From Exiguobacterium artemiae 255-15 (GTDB lineage Bacteria; Bacillota; Bacilli; Exiguobacteriales; Exiguobacteriaceae): DNA of 64,000 nt. Location of the stretch: NCBI RefSeq assembly GCF_000019905.1, contig NC_010556.1, forward strand, positions 522,001 through 586,000, in the 5' to 3' direction. The notes under the pieces are model-generated. The model ran no database searches and was not told the DNA's origin. It saw only the letters and a program-made list of their open reading frames with translations. Positions 24,518 to 32,525 of this stretch are shown here, piece after piece; the stretch's first letter is position 1; every line of letters begins with the position of its first letter. Made by a program: the position numbers and the translations under genes.

Positions 24518-25560
24518 TTGTAATATTAAGTGCAACACCTAGCTGAAAACACAAAAAAAACCCATAACGGCCTCGTGTAGAATAGAGTTACCACACAAAA
24601 TTCAACGGAGGATTCGTTATGAGCTATATTCATCTTACCATATCAGAAAGAGTCAAAATAGAGACGTATCTCGAGCTAGGTTTCTCTGTCCGAAAGATTG
24701 CGGGACGCCTGGGGCGTCAACCTTCTACGATTTCACGAGAATTGAAACGAAATCCTCATTACGATTCTTCTCATGCTGGCCAGCGTTATGTGGAGCGAAA
24801 AAAGAAGTGCGGTGCACGTACGAAGTTTACGCTCGAAAAAGGAATCTGCATCCTCGAAAAATTACGGGAGACGTGGTCCCCTGAACAAATTGCCGGACGA
24901 TTATTCCAAGAAGAAGGACTCTCGTTCAAGACAATTTATCGTTGGATTTATAGTGGCCTCGTCGAGGCCGATTCTGGACTTCTTCGGCAAAAGGGAAAGC
25001 GTCAGAAACCACGTGAGACGCGCGGACGCTTCAACGTCGGACTGCCAATCAGTAAACGTCCGTCCGACGTCAAAGGGCGTCAAACGTTTGGACATTGGGA
25101 GCTTGATACTGTTGTATCGGGTAGAGGAACGTCAAAAGCCTGTGTCGCAACGTTCGTCGAGCGAAAGAGTCGTTTTTATCTCGCTGTACCGATGGAAAAT
25201 CGGTCCGCTCAATCGATGGAGTCTGCGATTCAAGCATTACATCTTTCCTTCCCGTTGGGAACGTTCCAAACTGCGACGACAGATCGTGGAAAAGAGTTTA
25301 GCTGTCATGAACGAATTCGTGACACGTTAGGCTTACCCATGTATTTTGCAGATCCGTATTCTTCTTGGCAGCGTGGTAGTAACGAGAACGCCAATGGTCT
25401 TCTCCGTGAATTTTTCCCGAAGGGGACAGATTTCGGAAAGGTCAGTCGTTCTGAAATCGCTCAAGCGCTCGCCTGGATTAATGGGAGACCACGAAAATGT
25501 CTTAACTGGAAAACTGCATACGAGGTCTTCACGGAAGAAGTGTTGCACTTAATTTGACAA
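24518..25560 (+). mobile_element. IS30 family insertion sequence, about 1.04 kb, intact
   Basis: Imperfect terminal inverted repeats of about 21 bases: left TTGTAATATTAAGTGCAACA from 24518, right (reverse complement) TTGTCAAATTAAGTGCAACA ending at 25560; a 14-base core ATTAAGTGCAACAC is identical. They enclose one full-length transposase gene. I see no clear 2-3 bp target duplication (GAA left, ACC right). It lies between the palindromic region upstream of the deacetylase gene and the yhfH terminator. Confidence 0.85.
24619..25557 (+). CDS. IS30 family transposase
   Basis: DDE transposase of 312 residues. The N-terminal half holds a helix-turn-helix (SVRKIAGRLGRQPSTISREL) and a second DNA-binding segment (WSPEQIAGRL). 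The catalytic core shows GHWELDTVV (first Asp), TTDRGKEF (second Asp) and the IS30-type NENANGLLREFFPKG with the Glu. CGGAGG precedes the ATG. No frameshift or stop, so it may be active. The stop codon lies in the right inverted repeat. Confidence 0.95.
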   Translation: MSYIHLTISERVKIETYLELGFSVRKIAGRLGRQPSTISRELKRNPHYDSSHAGQRYVERKKKCGARTKFTLEKGICILEKLRETWSPEQIAGRLFQEEGLSFKTIYRWIYSGLVEADSGLLRQKGKRQKPRETRGRFNVGLPISKRPSDVKGRQTFGHWELDTVVSGRGTSKACVATFVERKSRFYLAVPMENRSAQSMESAIQALHLSFPLGTFQTATTDRGKEFSCHERIRDTLGLPMYFADPYSSWQRGSNENANGLLREFFPKGTDFGKVSRSEIAQALAWINGRPRKCLNWKTAYEVFTEEVLHLI

Positions 25561-25569
25561 ACCGTCAAC

Positions 25570-25608
25570 AAAAAAAGAAGTCCATCCGTTATCGGAGACT
25601 TCTTTTTT
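25570..25608 (-). terminator. intrinsic terminator of the yhfH-like gene
   Basis: Stem AAAAAAGAAGTC..CCG / CGG..GACTTCTTTTTT with a TTAT loop. The T-run on the minus strand fits termination of the yhfH-like transcript; it may also stop transcription leaving the IS30 element. Confidence 0.75.
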
Positions 25609-25622
25609 CGGATAATTCTCGA

Positions 25623-25769
25623 TCAGTGTTCTGTAACAGCGCACTCATCACATTCTGTTTTATATGATTCGCACTGTTCATCCATTTCTTTTCCGCAATG
25701 AGAGCAGGTCTTGACCGGAAGTTGACGGTAAAACTCCGGAGAAGTTTCTTGGTAAAAGGGTTGTTCCAT
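25623..25769 (-). CDS. YhfH family small zinc-ribbon-like protein
   Basis: 48-residue protein beginning MEQPFYQETSPEFYRQLP and carrying CSHCGKEMDEQCESY...CDEC, two Cys pairs able to hold a zinc ion. This matches the short YhfH family of Bacilli, of unknown function. AGGAGG lies 10 bases before the chosen ATG at 25769; a longer frame reads through the promoter and is rejected. It has a near-consensus SigA promoter with a palindrome across the -10. Confidence 0.8.
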   Translation of the reverse strand: MEQPFYQETSPEFYRQLPVKTCSHCGKEMDEQCESYKTECDECAVTEH

Positions 25770-25827
25770 GATTATATTCCTCCTCTTAATGTATGGATCT
25801 GGCAGCAAGAAACACTGAATTTCTTTT

Positions 25828-25856
25828 ATTGTACTAGTACAGAATATGTATGTCAA
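25828..25856 (-). promoter_or_regulatory. yhfH promoter with overlapping palindrome
   Basis: On the minus strand TTGACA (25856-25851), 17-base spacer, TACAAT (25833-25828). The perfect palindrome GTACTAGTAC (25831-25840) covers the -10 and adjoining spacer, a typical repressor position. TACT/AGTA half sites recall MarR/DUF24-type redox regulators such as YodB. Confidence 0.6.
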
Positions 25857-25898
25857 TCACTGTTTTATAACAGATAGAATATCAGCGAGTCTTGTCGT

Positions 25899-25927
25899 AT
25901 GACAGTTGGCGCAGAGGGTGATACGAT
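25899..25927 (+). promoter_or_regulatory. extended -10 promoter of the nitroreductase gene
   Basis: ATGACA, 17-base spacer, TACGAT preceded by TGA (extended -10), about 37 bases upstream of the ATG. Confidence 0.45.
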
Positions 25928-25963
25928 AACAAAGTAAACAGATGTACTTAAGGGGGGATCATT

Positions 25964-26590
25964 ATGAATCAAACACTATCCGACACACTATCACTTTTGA
26001 CAGAACGCCGTTCAGTTCGTCATTACGATGAGACATTCACGCTTTCGCATGAAGACGTACAAGAATTGATTGAATTGACGACAGCTGCGCCAAGTGCTTG
26101 GAACTTGCAACATTGGCATTTCGTCGCCTTCCATTCGGAAGAAGCGAAGCAGCAATTGGCTCCAATCGCTTACAATCAGCCTGCCATCAGTTCTTCTTCA
26201 GTCGTCATTGCCGTACTAGGGGATTTACAGGCAAACCGAAACTATAATCCGGTTTATGGTCCAGCCGTAGAAGCAGGAGGTATGACGGAAGACTTGTTCG
26301 ACTCGATCAAAGGACAAGTGGAAGGAGCTTACCAAAGCGAGGCTTATGCGAGAGATGCAGCCATGTCAAACGCAAGTCTAGCAGCGATGCAACTCATGTT
26401 GGTCGCTGAAGCAAAAGGATTATCAACACTTGCGATGGGGGGATTCAATCACCAACTCTTTACGGAAACGTTTATTACAGATGAACGTTATGTTCCGGTC
26501 ATGTTGATTGCCGTCGGTAAAGCAGTGGAAGATGCGAAAAAACGTCCGGCCCTTCGTCTGCCGGTTGATCAAGTCACGACAATTCTATAA
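25964..26590 (+). CDS. nitroreductase family protein (MhqN/YodC-like)
   Basis: FMN-dependent NAD(P)H oxidoreductase of 208 residues. ERRSVRHYDE near the N-terminus and APSAWNLQHWHFV are the flavin phosphate-binding segments of the nitroreductase fold; GLSTLAMGGF gives the C-terminal flavin contact. Such enzymes reduce quinones, nitro compounds or dehydrogenate other substrates in the cytosol. Divergent from yhfH with a palindrome between them, which would suit quinone/electrophile stress control. Substrate unknown. Confidence 0.85.
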   Translation: MNQTLSDTLSLLTERRSVRHYDETFTLSHEDVQELIELTTAAPSAWNLQHWHFVAFHSEEAKQQLAPIAYNQPAISSSSVVIAVLGDLQANRNYNPVYGPAVEAGGMTEDLFDSIKGQVEGAYQSEAYARDAAMSNASLAAMQLMLVAEAKGLSTLAMGGFNHQLFTETFITDERYVPVMLIAVGKAVEDAKKRPALRLPVDQVTTIL

Positions 26591-26601
26591 GTAAATGTGA
26601 A

Positions 26602-26635
26602 GGGACCGACTCGAAATCATGGTTCGGTCCCGTTC
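26602..26635 (+). terminator. intrinsic terminator of the nitroreductase gene
   Basis: GGGACCGA / TCGGTCCC stem with a 14-base loop, followed by CGTTCATTTT. Confidence 0.6.
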
Positions 26636-26666
26636 ATTTTTATTTTTAATTTTTTTAGAAAAGTAC

Positions 26667-26695
26667 TTGTCAGATGGTTAGTTTCTTGCTATATT
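26667..26695 (+). promoter_or_regulatory. promoter of tRNA-Val copy 1
   Basis: TTGTCA (26667-26672), 17-base spacer, TATATT (26690-26695), 38 bases upstream of the mature tRNA 5' end. Confidence 0.65.
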
Positions 26696-26733
26696 AATAC
26701 ATGTCCTAGCAAGTACATAACGTACTGCATCAT

Positions 26734-26806
26734 GATTCTGTAGCTCAGCTGGGAGAGCGCTACCTTGACAGGGTAGAGGTCGCTGGTTCGAGCCCAGTCA
26801 GAATCA
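26734..26806 (+). tRNA. tRNA-Val (anticodon GAC), copy 1
   Basis: 73-base cloverleaf: acceptor GATTCTG/CAGAATC plus discriminator A; D arm GCTCAGCTGGGAGAGC; anticodon arm CTACC-TTGACAG-GGTAG giving GAC; TTCGAGC T-loop between GCTGG and CCAGT. The CCA end is not encoded (TACC follows). Reads GUC and GUU codons. Identical to the copy at 37237. Confidence 0.95.
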
Positions 26807-26810
26807 TACC

Positions 26811-26848
26811 AAAAACTCCGTTCATCCTTGGATGAACGGAGTTTTTTT
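26811..26848. terminator. terminator of tRNA-Val copy 1 and of the ydhK-like gene
   Basis: Perfect 17-bp stem AAAAACTCCGTTCATCC with a 2-base loop and T-runs on both strands; it lies between the tRNA and the convergent ydhK-like gene. Confidence 0.9.
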
Positions 26849-26850
26849 AT

Positions 26851-27417
26851 TTAATTTTTGGCTTGAAGTTCGTCTTCCGTCACCCATTTATGGTTCTTAA
26901 TGGTTTTCCCACCAGTTGTCGGTTTAAAATCGACCATATACACGGTTGTTTCATCGGCTTGATCAATCGTCGCTTTAGCCCCATCCATGCCCTTCATGTG
27001 GTCCGCCGCTAACGTCACTTTGTCACCTGCTTTTAGCGGTGAATCCGGAACCGGACTCAGTTCTTCCTGAATCACCCATTTATGATTGCTGACTTTTTTT
27101 CCGCCGTTTGTTGGTGTAAAGCTGACGGCATAGACCGTCGTATCAAATGAATCGACGACGGTTGCTTCTGCGCCGTCCATGCCTTTCATATGATCTGACG
27201 ATAAAACGACATTCGCACCGTCCTTAAATTTTGGATTTTCGGCTTGTTTGAGTCCGGCTGGAATTTTTCCGTCACTTGAATGCATCATTCCTGCGTGAGA
27301 ATCCTTCATATCATCGTGCATATCGTGCGAATTAGACGAATTCGAATCAGATCCGCAAGCACTTAAACCTATGACGGCAGAAAGTGCCAGTGATGTGACG
27401 AACAGTTGTTTTTTCAT
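26851..27417 (-). CDS. YdhK family lipoprotein, two DUF1541 repeats
   Basis: Exported lipoprotein of 188 residues, lipobox GLSACG (Cys at 21). A His/Met/Asp-rich linker (HDMHDDMKDSHAGMMHSS) looks able to bind soft metals. Two DUF1541 repeats of about 60 residues follow, each with DHMKGMDGA, TVY.V.F.PT.GGK and NHKWV. Function unknown; members often sit near metal-resistance genes. It is divergent from a histidine kinase/response regulator operon, and its promoter region carries paired direct repeats, so it is a probable target of that system. Confidence 0.85.
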   Translation of the reverse strand: MKKQLFVTSLALSAVIGLSACGSDSNSSNSHDMHDDMKDSHAGMMHSSDGKIPAGLKQAENPKFKDGANVVLSSDHMKGMDGAEATVVDSFDTTVYAVSFTPTNGGKKVSNHKWVIQEELSPVPDSPLKAGDKVTLAADHMKGMDGAKATIDQADETTVYMVDFKPTTGGKTIKNHKWVTEDELQAKN

Positions 27418-27455
27418 GAAAAATGACCTCCTGTAAGTAATCTGGTTATGTCATT

Positions 27456-27491
27456 ACTATACCCATGTTTTGTGCAGAAACCGTGCAGAAA
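27456..27491 (-). promoter_or_regulatory. activator-type promoter of the ydhK-like gene with direct repeats
   Basis: Minus-strand -10 TATAGT (27461-27456) lacks a recognisable -35. Two direct repeats GTGCAGAAA (plus strand 27472-27480 and 27483-27491) are 11 bases apart and cover the -35 position. Such spacing is typical of OmpR-family regulator dimers, and an OmpR-family gene is encoded just across the intergenic region. Confidence 0.55.
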
Positions 27492-27569
27492 AGGTGACGA
27501 TTCAATGGTCTGACTGAATAAGCTTTTAAAAAAGTGTATCGTAAGAGTGAAGAGAGGAGGGGGCGGGAC

Positions 27570-28931
27570 ATGCGACATATTTCTTACTACATCGGTCTGC
27601 TTTTTTTGACTGCGATTCTTGTCATCGGCGGTATTCTGTTCAGTACCCTCTACTTTAATCTTGTGAATCAACGGACGGACGAAGTGGTCCTTGGTTTGTT
27701 GAACCGGGGAAATACACACCGTGATGTCCTCGAGGAATCTTTTAATGCAGAAACATTGGAACATGTCAGTTTGATGGAATCAGCATCCGAATTTACCGTC
27801 GTTATCACGGATCAAAAAGGAAAAATTTTAAAGGCTTCGCATCCACTTACTCCCAAAATGAAAGTAGAGCTTATCCATACGGAATTTCAAACACAACGAA
27901 AAGATCGGATTTTAAGAGCTCAAGCGGAAACGAAGGGTTTTTTTATGACAGATAGTCCAATCACGATTTCAGGTGTTCATCGTGGGCATGTCTTCATGTT
28001 TGCTCCGGAAACGTTAATTCAACAAGTCGTCGACCCGTTAAGACAACAATTCATTCAAGTTGGTATCATTGCCGTCCTTCTGTCGCTTACGACTGTCGTG
28101 CTGTGTACACGATTGATTTCAAGACCACTCATTGAGATGGAGCGTGCGACGGCCAAGTTGAAAGAAGGAAACCTTGACGTGGATTTACCGGTAAACCGCT
28201 CGGATGAGCTTGGGGCACTGGCACGCTCCATCACACAGTTGGCAAAAGATCTTGATTTTTTGAATCGTGAACGGACAGAATTTTTAGCAAATATCTCGCA
28301 CGAACTTCGAACTCCGCTGACCTACATGAAGGGTTATGCGGATATATTACATCGTCCAAACTTGCCGGAATCTGAAAAAACAGCTTATCTGTCGATTATC
28401 AAAGAAGAAAGCGATCATTTGAGCACATTGATTGAACAGATGATGTTACTGGCACGTTCCGATACGAATGCATTCTCAGTCGAACGAGTGCCGCTTGCGC
28501 TCGATCAATTGATTGTCTCGACGACAGAGAAAATGCGACCTGCAATTGAAGAAAAAGGGCTGCATTTGCATGTATCAGGGGAACCGGTAGAGATAGCAGG
28601 AGATGAAATTCGGCTCAAGCAAGTGCTGATAAATGTATTGGATAACGCAAAAAAATATACAGCAACCGGTGAAATCGTCGTCCGATACGGCAGGAATGAA
28701 ACAGGACCGTATTTTCAAGTACGTGATACAGGAAGCGGCATCAGCCAAGAAAGTTTACCCCATGTGACAAAACGTCTGTACCGCAGTGAACCGTCACGAT
28801 CACGAAGCCGGGGCGGATCAGGGCTTGGTTTGACGATTGCCTTGGCAATCGTTCAAGCACACGATGCGACATTAGATATCAAGAGTGAAAAGAATGCCGG
28901 GACGAGTGTGATGATTCAATGGAAGGTGTGA
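27570..28931 (+). CDS. membrane sensor histidine kinase (OmpR-pair type)
   Basis: 453-residue kinase. Membrane helices at about 7-30 and 162-182 enclose a 130-residue extracytoplasmic sensor domain with a PAS-like core (FTVVITDQKGKIL). HAMP follows (ISRPLIEMERATAKLKEGN). The phosphorylated His is His244 in ANISHELRTPL; N-box LINVLDNAKKYT, G1 VRDTGSGIS and G2 GGSGLGLTIA are intact. ATG at 27570 with GGAGG upstream is preferred to an upstream start. Stop lies 4 bases before the regulator gene, kinase-first order being the less common one. The neighbouring YdhK lipoprotein suggests metal or envelope stress as the signal. Confidence 0.92.
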   Translation: MRHISYYIGLLFLTAILVIGGILFSTLYFNLVNQRTDEVVLGLLNRGNTHRDVLEESFNAETLEHVSLMESASEFTVVITDQKGKILKASHPLTPKMKVELIHTEFQTQRKDRILRAQAETKGFFMTDSPITISGVHRGHVFMFAPETLIQQVVDPLRQQFIQVGIIAVLLSLTTVVLCTRLISRPLIEMERATAKLKEGNLDVDLPVNRSDELGALARSITQLAKDLDFLNRERTEFLANISHELRTPLTYMKGYADILHRPNLPESEKTAYLSIIKEESDHLSTLIEQMMLLARSDTNAFSVERVPLALDQLIVSTTEKMRPAIEEKGLHLHVSGEPVEIAGDEIRLKQVLINVLDNAKKYTATGEIVVRYGRNETGPYFQVRDTGSGISQESLPHVTKRLYRSEPSRSRSRGGSGLGLTIALAIVQAHDATLDIKSEKNAGTSVMIQWKV

Positions 28932-28935
28932 AGAA

Positions 28936-29616
28936 ATGGCTCGAATTTTAATCGTTGATGATGAACAACGGATGCTTCAATTAATGAAATTATATTTGAC
29001 ACCGTATGGTCATACGTGCCATTTGGTCGATTCCGCTGAAAAAGCAATCGAAATCGTCAAAACAGTTCCGATTGATATCGCTTTACTGGATGTCATGATG
29101 CCTGAAATGGATGGTTGGACACTATGTGAAAATATAAGACGAATCGCTGATTTCCCGATCATCATGGTAACGGCACGGAATCAAATGGAAGATGTCGTTC
29201 GGGGACGTACAGTCGGCGCCGATGATTATGTGGCGAAACCGATTCATGAAGGTGAACTATTAGGACGGATTGAGTTATTGATTGGACGAGAAAAGCGGGA
29301 ACAGTATACATTTCATGGTCTGCATTATGATGCTAAGGGATATGATTGTAGTTTTGATGAACAAAAAATCTTACTGACCAAAACAGAGTTTCAGCTGTTA
29401 GGAAAACTCCTGGCTTCCGTAAATAGAATCTTATCGAGAGAGCAATTAGTGCGGTCGCTTTGGAGTGACGACCAATCGATTGAACCACGAACCATCGATT
29501 CTCATATGCGCCACCTTCGTGAAAAACTGCGGCGTTCCGGCTTTCCAATCGATGAGTATTTGGAGACTGTCCGAGGTGTGGGTTATCGTTTACTGGAGCA
29601 GACAAAAGACAGCTAA
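28936..29616 (+). CDS. OmpR/PhoB family response regulator
   Basis: 226-residue regulator. Receiver domain residues 1-120 with acidic pair Asp8/Asp9, phosphoacceptor Asp52 (ALLDVMMPEMDG), the Thr in MVTARN and Lys101 in VAKP. The winged-helix effector follows (TKTEFQLLGKLL, SREQLVRSLW, IDSHMRHLREKL, TVRGVGYRL). It is co-transcribed with the kinase and probably binds the GTGCAGAAA direct repeats at 27472-27491. AGGTG ribosome site near the kinase stop. Confidence 0.95.
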   Translation: MARILIVDDEQRMLQLMKLYLTPYGHTCHLVDSAEKAIEIVKTVPIDIALLDVMMPEMDGWTLCENIRRIADFPIIMVTARNQMEDVVRGRTVGADDYVAKPIHEGELLGRIELLIGREKREQYTFHGLHYDAKGYDCSFDEQKILLTKTEFQLLGKLLASVNRILSREQLVRSLWSDDQSIEPRTIDSHMRHLREKLRRSGFPIDEYLETVRGVGYRLLEQTKDS

Positions 29617-29629
29617 AAGGAGAATTGAA

Positions 29630-30190
29630 ATGACAACGACAATTTATTTGGTCCGTCATGCGCATTCGACCTATTCTACAGACGAAAAAGCGCGTCCTTT
29701 ATCAGAACAAGGGAGATACGATGCGGAACAACTGACGACTCTTTTTGAAGGGATTAAACCGGACCAGATTTACGCGAGTCCGTATCGGCGAGCGATTGAG
29801 ACGGTCCAGCCTTTAGCAGAACAATATGGATTAGTCATTCAAGAAGCAGCGGCTTTTCAAGAACGGTTATTGGCGCCCGAAGAACTGCCGGATTTTCAAC
29901 AGGCTGTCGGTTATGTATGGGAACATCCGGATGAAAATCCGTATGGAGGTGAATCAAACGTTACGGCACAACGGCGGATCGTGCCTGAAATCAAACGATT
30001 ACTAGAAAAACATAAAGATCAAACCGTCGTCATCGGAACACACGGGAATATCATGGTGTTATTAATGCAACATTTTGATCCGGCATATGGATATGCGTTC
30101 TGGAAAACGCTAAAGATGCCGGCTGTGTATCAAATGACATTTAAAGACGAAACCTTCCTTCAGATTGAAGAAGTTTGTCAGCATAACTAA
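29630..30190 (+). CDS. histidine phosphatase family protein
   Basis: Phosphoglycerate-mutase-like phosphatase of 186 residues. The catalytic phospho-histidine lies in LVRHAHST (RHG motif, here RHA), the second arginine in SPYRRAIET, the acid in EERL-like FQERLLAPEE and the second His in IGTHGNIM. Substrate unknown (sugar phosphate or phosphoprotein). AAAGGAG precedes the ATG, 13 bases after the regulator stop, so it is probably the third gene of the two-component operon. Confidence 0.88.
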   Translation: MTTTIYLVRHAHSTYSTDEKARPLSEQGRYDAEQLTTLFEGIKPDQIYASPYRRAIETVQPLAEQYGLVIQEAAAFQERLLAPEELPDFQQAVGYVWEHPDENPYGGESNVTAQRRIVPEIKRLLEKHKDQTVVIGTHGNIMVLLMQHFDPAYGYAFWKTLKMPAVYQMTFKDETFLQIEEVCQHN

Positions 30191-30192
30191 AA

Positions 30193-30234
30193 AAACAGGA
30201 GATTGTCCCTTCGATAAGGGACCTTCTCCTGTTT
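30193..30234. terminator. bidirectional intrinsic terminator
   Basis: AAAACAGGAG...GTCCCTT / AAGGGAC...CTCCTGTTTT stem with a small internal loop between the convergent phosphatase and crtP-like genes. Confidence 0.88.
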
Positions 30235-30237
30235 TGA

Positions 30238-31722
30238 TTATGCTTTTACCTTTTCATGTTTTTGGATTAAATCAGCTGTCAGCTGACCTGATAAGGTGAC
30301 CATCGGGACACCACCACCTGGATGTGTGGAACCACCGACGAAATAGAGACCTTCGTAGAGATCACTCTTCGATGGAATCTTAAATCCACCGTTCTTTTTC
30401 CGATCGGCTGCCACACCATAAATCGAGCCACCGTTCGGACCATATAGGGATTTCAAGTCTTCTGGTGTAAAGCGGTATTCAAATTCAATCGATTCGCGTA
30501 AATCAGTCAGTCCCATCCGTTCCAATTTATCGAGGACGACTTCACGGTACGCATCCCAATCGGTTTTTCCATCTTGTTTCGTCAGTGGTGGCACGTGTGT
30601 CAAGACGAACAAATTATCTTTTCCTTCAGGAGCCTGTGACGCATCGGATTTAGAAGAAACACCGACATAAATCGTTGGATCTTCTGGCGGAACACCATCC
30701 TTGAACATTTGGGCAAATTCCCGTTCCGGATCATCAGAGAAGAAGAAGTTATGGTGTTTCAAGTCTTTGTATTCACGGTTAACCCCAAGTAACAGAACAA
30801 GACCGGAAACGGAAGGCACGAATGACTGATTTAATTTTTTAGCCTGTTTTGGTCCTTTTTTCTCTGAAATGAGATGTTGATAGGTCGGAATGACCTCAAG
30901 GTTCGAGACGACGACATCAGCCGGATAAAATGTACCGTCTGTCGTTTCCACGCCGATTGCACGCTTGCCTTCTGTGACGACACGTGCGACAGGTGTGTTG
31001 ACGTGAATGGTCACCCGGAGTTCGTCAAGCACCGTCTTCATGGCACGGGCGATATTGTACATACCACCTTTGACATAATAGATGCCGAGACCCATCTGAA
31101 CATAAATCATTTGATTGAAGACAGCAGGAGCTTCGTAAGGGTTGGATCCGACGTACATGACCATATAATTAAACAGCTGCTCCAGATATTTGTTGTTCAA
31201 ATGTTTTTTTGTACCGCTTGCTACTGTATTGAGTGGATCCATCTTAAGTAATTCAGACATCGTATGGTATTTTTTTAAGTCTTTTAAATCTTCGAGACTG
31301 TATTTGTAGAAACTGTCTAAACACAGGTCATACATCTTTTTAGAATAACTGAACAATTCGACGAAATCCGCTTGATCGGAAACTTTTTTAAATTCCTCAA
31401 GCATTCCCGGGAGATCGCCTTTGACGTCAAGTTGTGTACCGTCTTCAAAGAAAGTCCGCCATTGCGGTTCGATGCGTTCGATTTCCAAATAGTCGTCGAG
31501 TCGACGGTGGACGCTCGTAAACAATTGTTCGAGTACCCAAGGCATCGTCAAGATTGAAGGACCGGTATCGAACGTAAATCCTTGGCCGCTACGTTGGTTT
31601 AATTTCCCGCCAACATTTCCATTTTGTTCTAGCATCGTGACTTCATAACCGTCTCCCGCAAGGCGGATTGCTGCTGACATACCTGCTAAACCTGCTCCAA
31701 TAACGACTGCCTGTTTCTTCAA
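30238..31722 (-). CDS. crtP: CrtP/CrtNb-type carotenoid oxygenase (phytoene desaturase superfamily)
   Basis: FAD-dependent carotenoid enzyme of about 494 residues. The N-terminal dinucleotide motif is VIGAGLAGMSAA, followed by LEQN.NVGGK and FDTGPSILTMPWVL; the C-terminus has YFVGGSTHPGGGVPMVTLSG. KHHNFFFSDD, IPTYQHL and GSIYGVAADRKKNGGF resemble diaponeurosporene oxygenase (CrtP) of S. aureus more than the desaturase CrtN. It would oxidise the terminal methyl of a C30 carotenoid. AAGGAG suits a TTG at 31722; a GTG at 31731 is almost on top of it. Co-transcribed with the upstream methyltransferase gene. Confidence 0.82.
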   Translation of the reverse strand: MKKQAVVIGAGLAGMSAAIRLAGDGYEVTMLEQNGNVGGKLNQRSGQGFTFDTGPSILTMPWVLEQLFTSVHRRLDDYLEIERIEPQWRTFFEDGTQLDVKGDLPGMLEEFKKVSDQADFVELFSYSKKMYDLCLDSFYKYSLEDLKDLKKYHTMSELLKMDPLNTVASGTKKHLNNKYLEQLFNYMVMYVGSNPYEAPAVFNQMIYVQMGLGIYYVKGGMYNIARAMKTVLDELRVTIHVNTPVARVVTEGKRAIGVETTDGTFYPADVVVSNLEVIPTYQHLISEKKGPKQAKKLNQSFVPSVSGLVLLLGVNREYKDLKHHNFFFSDDPEREFAQMFKDGVPPEDPTIYVGVSSKSDASQAPEGKDNLFVLTHVPPLTKQDGKTDWDAYREVVLDKLERMGLTDLRESIEFEYRFTPEDLKSLYGPNGGSIYGVAADRKKNGGFKIPSKSDLYEGLYFVGGSTHPGGGVPMVTLSGQLTADLIQKHEKVKA

Positions 31723-31744
31723 AAAAATCACATCTCCTTATGTT

Positions 31745-32290
31745 TTAGTAAATAAACGGAATCAAACGTTTTCTTTTGCGGGCCCAGTCCGTGTAAGCAG
31801 GACCAAATCCTTTGGTTAACATCTGTTCCTCGATTCGAATACGGTGAAGCAAAGCGATGAACATCAGGATTCCGGCACATAACGTGACAAACAAATTCCC
31901 GAAGTATAACGGGAAACCTAACGTGATAAAAAACAGACCGGAATAGAGGGGGTGGCGTAATGCCCGATAAGGACCCGTGCTGACAAGCCGGTCGCCCGGA
32001 TTGACAGCAACATGGCGGGTGAACTGATGCTTGAGATGATAAATCCCCCAATAGCGCAGAACGACACCGGAAGTCAAAAGGAGCAATCCGATTTCACGTG
32101 ACAAGGGAAGTCGAATTGAATCACTGAACAGAACGGAAAAAAGGATTGTGGTGATTAACGTAGCTAAAATCCAATAAAAACTTTGCCGTTCTTCCAGTGG
32201 AGAAGGTTCCTTCTTACGGTTTCGGAACAGAAACAATTCGAATAACCAAAGAAGAGAGACGGCAATGAACACTTTATCTAAAATGGTCAT
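31745..32290 (-). CDS. isoprenylcysteine carboxyl methyltransferase-family membrane protein
   Basis: Integral membrane SAM-dependent methyltransferase family (ICMT/PEMT) protein of 181 residues with about five hydrophobic segments. The C-terminal SAM site is clear: GPYRALRHPLYSG, RIRIEEQML, FG.AY..WA.KRLIPFIY. The family O-methylates carboxyl groups of lipophilic substrates. It lies 22 bases upstream of crtP in one transcript, so a carboxylated carotenoid (apo-lycopenoate type) is an attractive substrate, by inference. GGGG with 8-base spacing precedes the ATG. Confidence 0.82.
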   Translation of the reverse strand: MTILDKVFIAVSLLWLFELFLFRNRKKEPSPLEERQSFYWILATLITTILFSVLFSDSIRLPLSREIGLLLLTSGVVLRYWGIYHLKHQFTRHVAVNPGDRLVSTGPYRALRHPLYSGLFFITLGFPLYFGNLFVTLCAGILMFIALLHRIRIEEQMLTKGFGPAYTDWARKRKRLIPFIY

Positions 32291-32525
32291 AAGATTCGCC
32301 CCTGACTGATACTAATCATTATTTAAAGAAAACGCATACAAGAAATCTTTACCCGAAAGGCTGAACATTCAATCCTTGTGTCGGACAATCCAGCTTCTTT
32401 TGGCAAACTGAGAATTAATTCATTTTGATTACACCTGTACAAAAAATGGTGGCATTTTGAAATGAATGTTATTCTAAAATTAAAGACTAATTACCCTGTT
32501 TTGGAAAAAAGGAGTTTTAAGAGAT

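Noticed and set aside
24510-25570. Terminator split by the IS30 element, by analogy with the IS3 case
   Set aside because: The flanks share only A/T-run complementarity interrupted by mismatches; not convincing.
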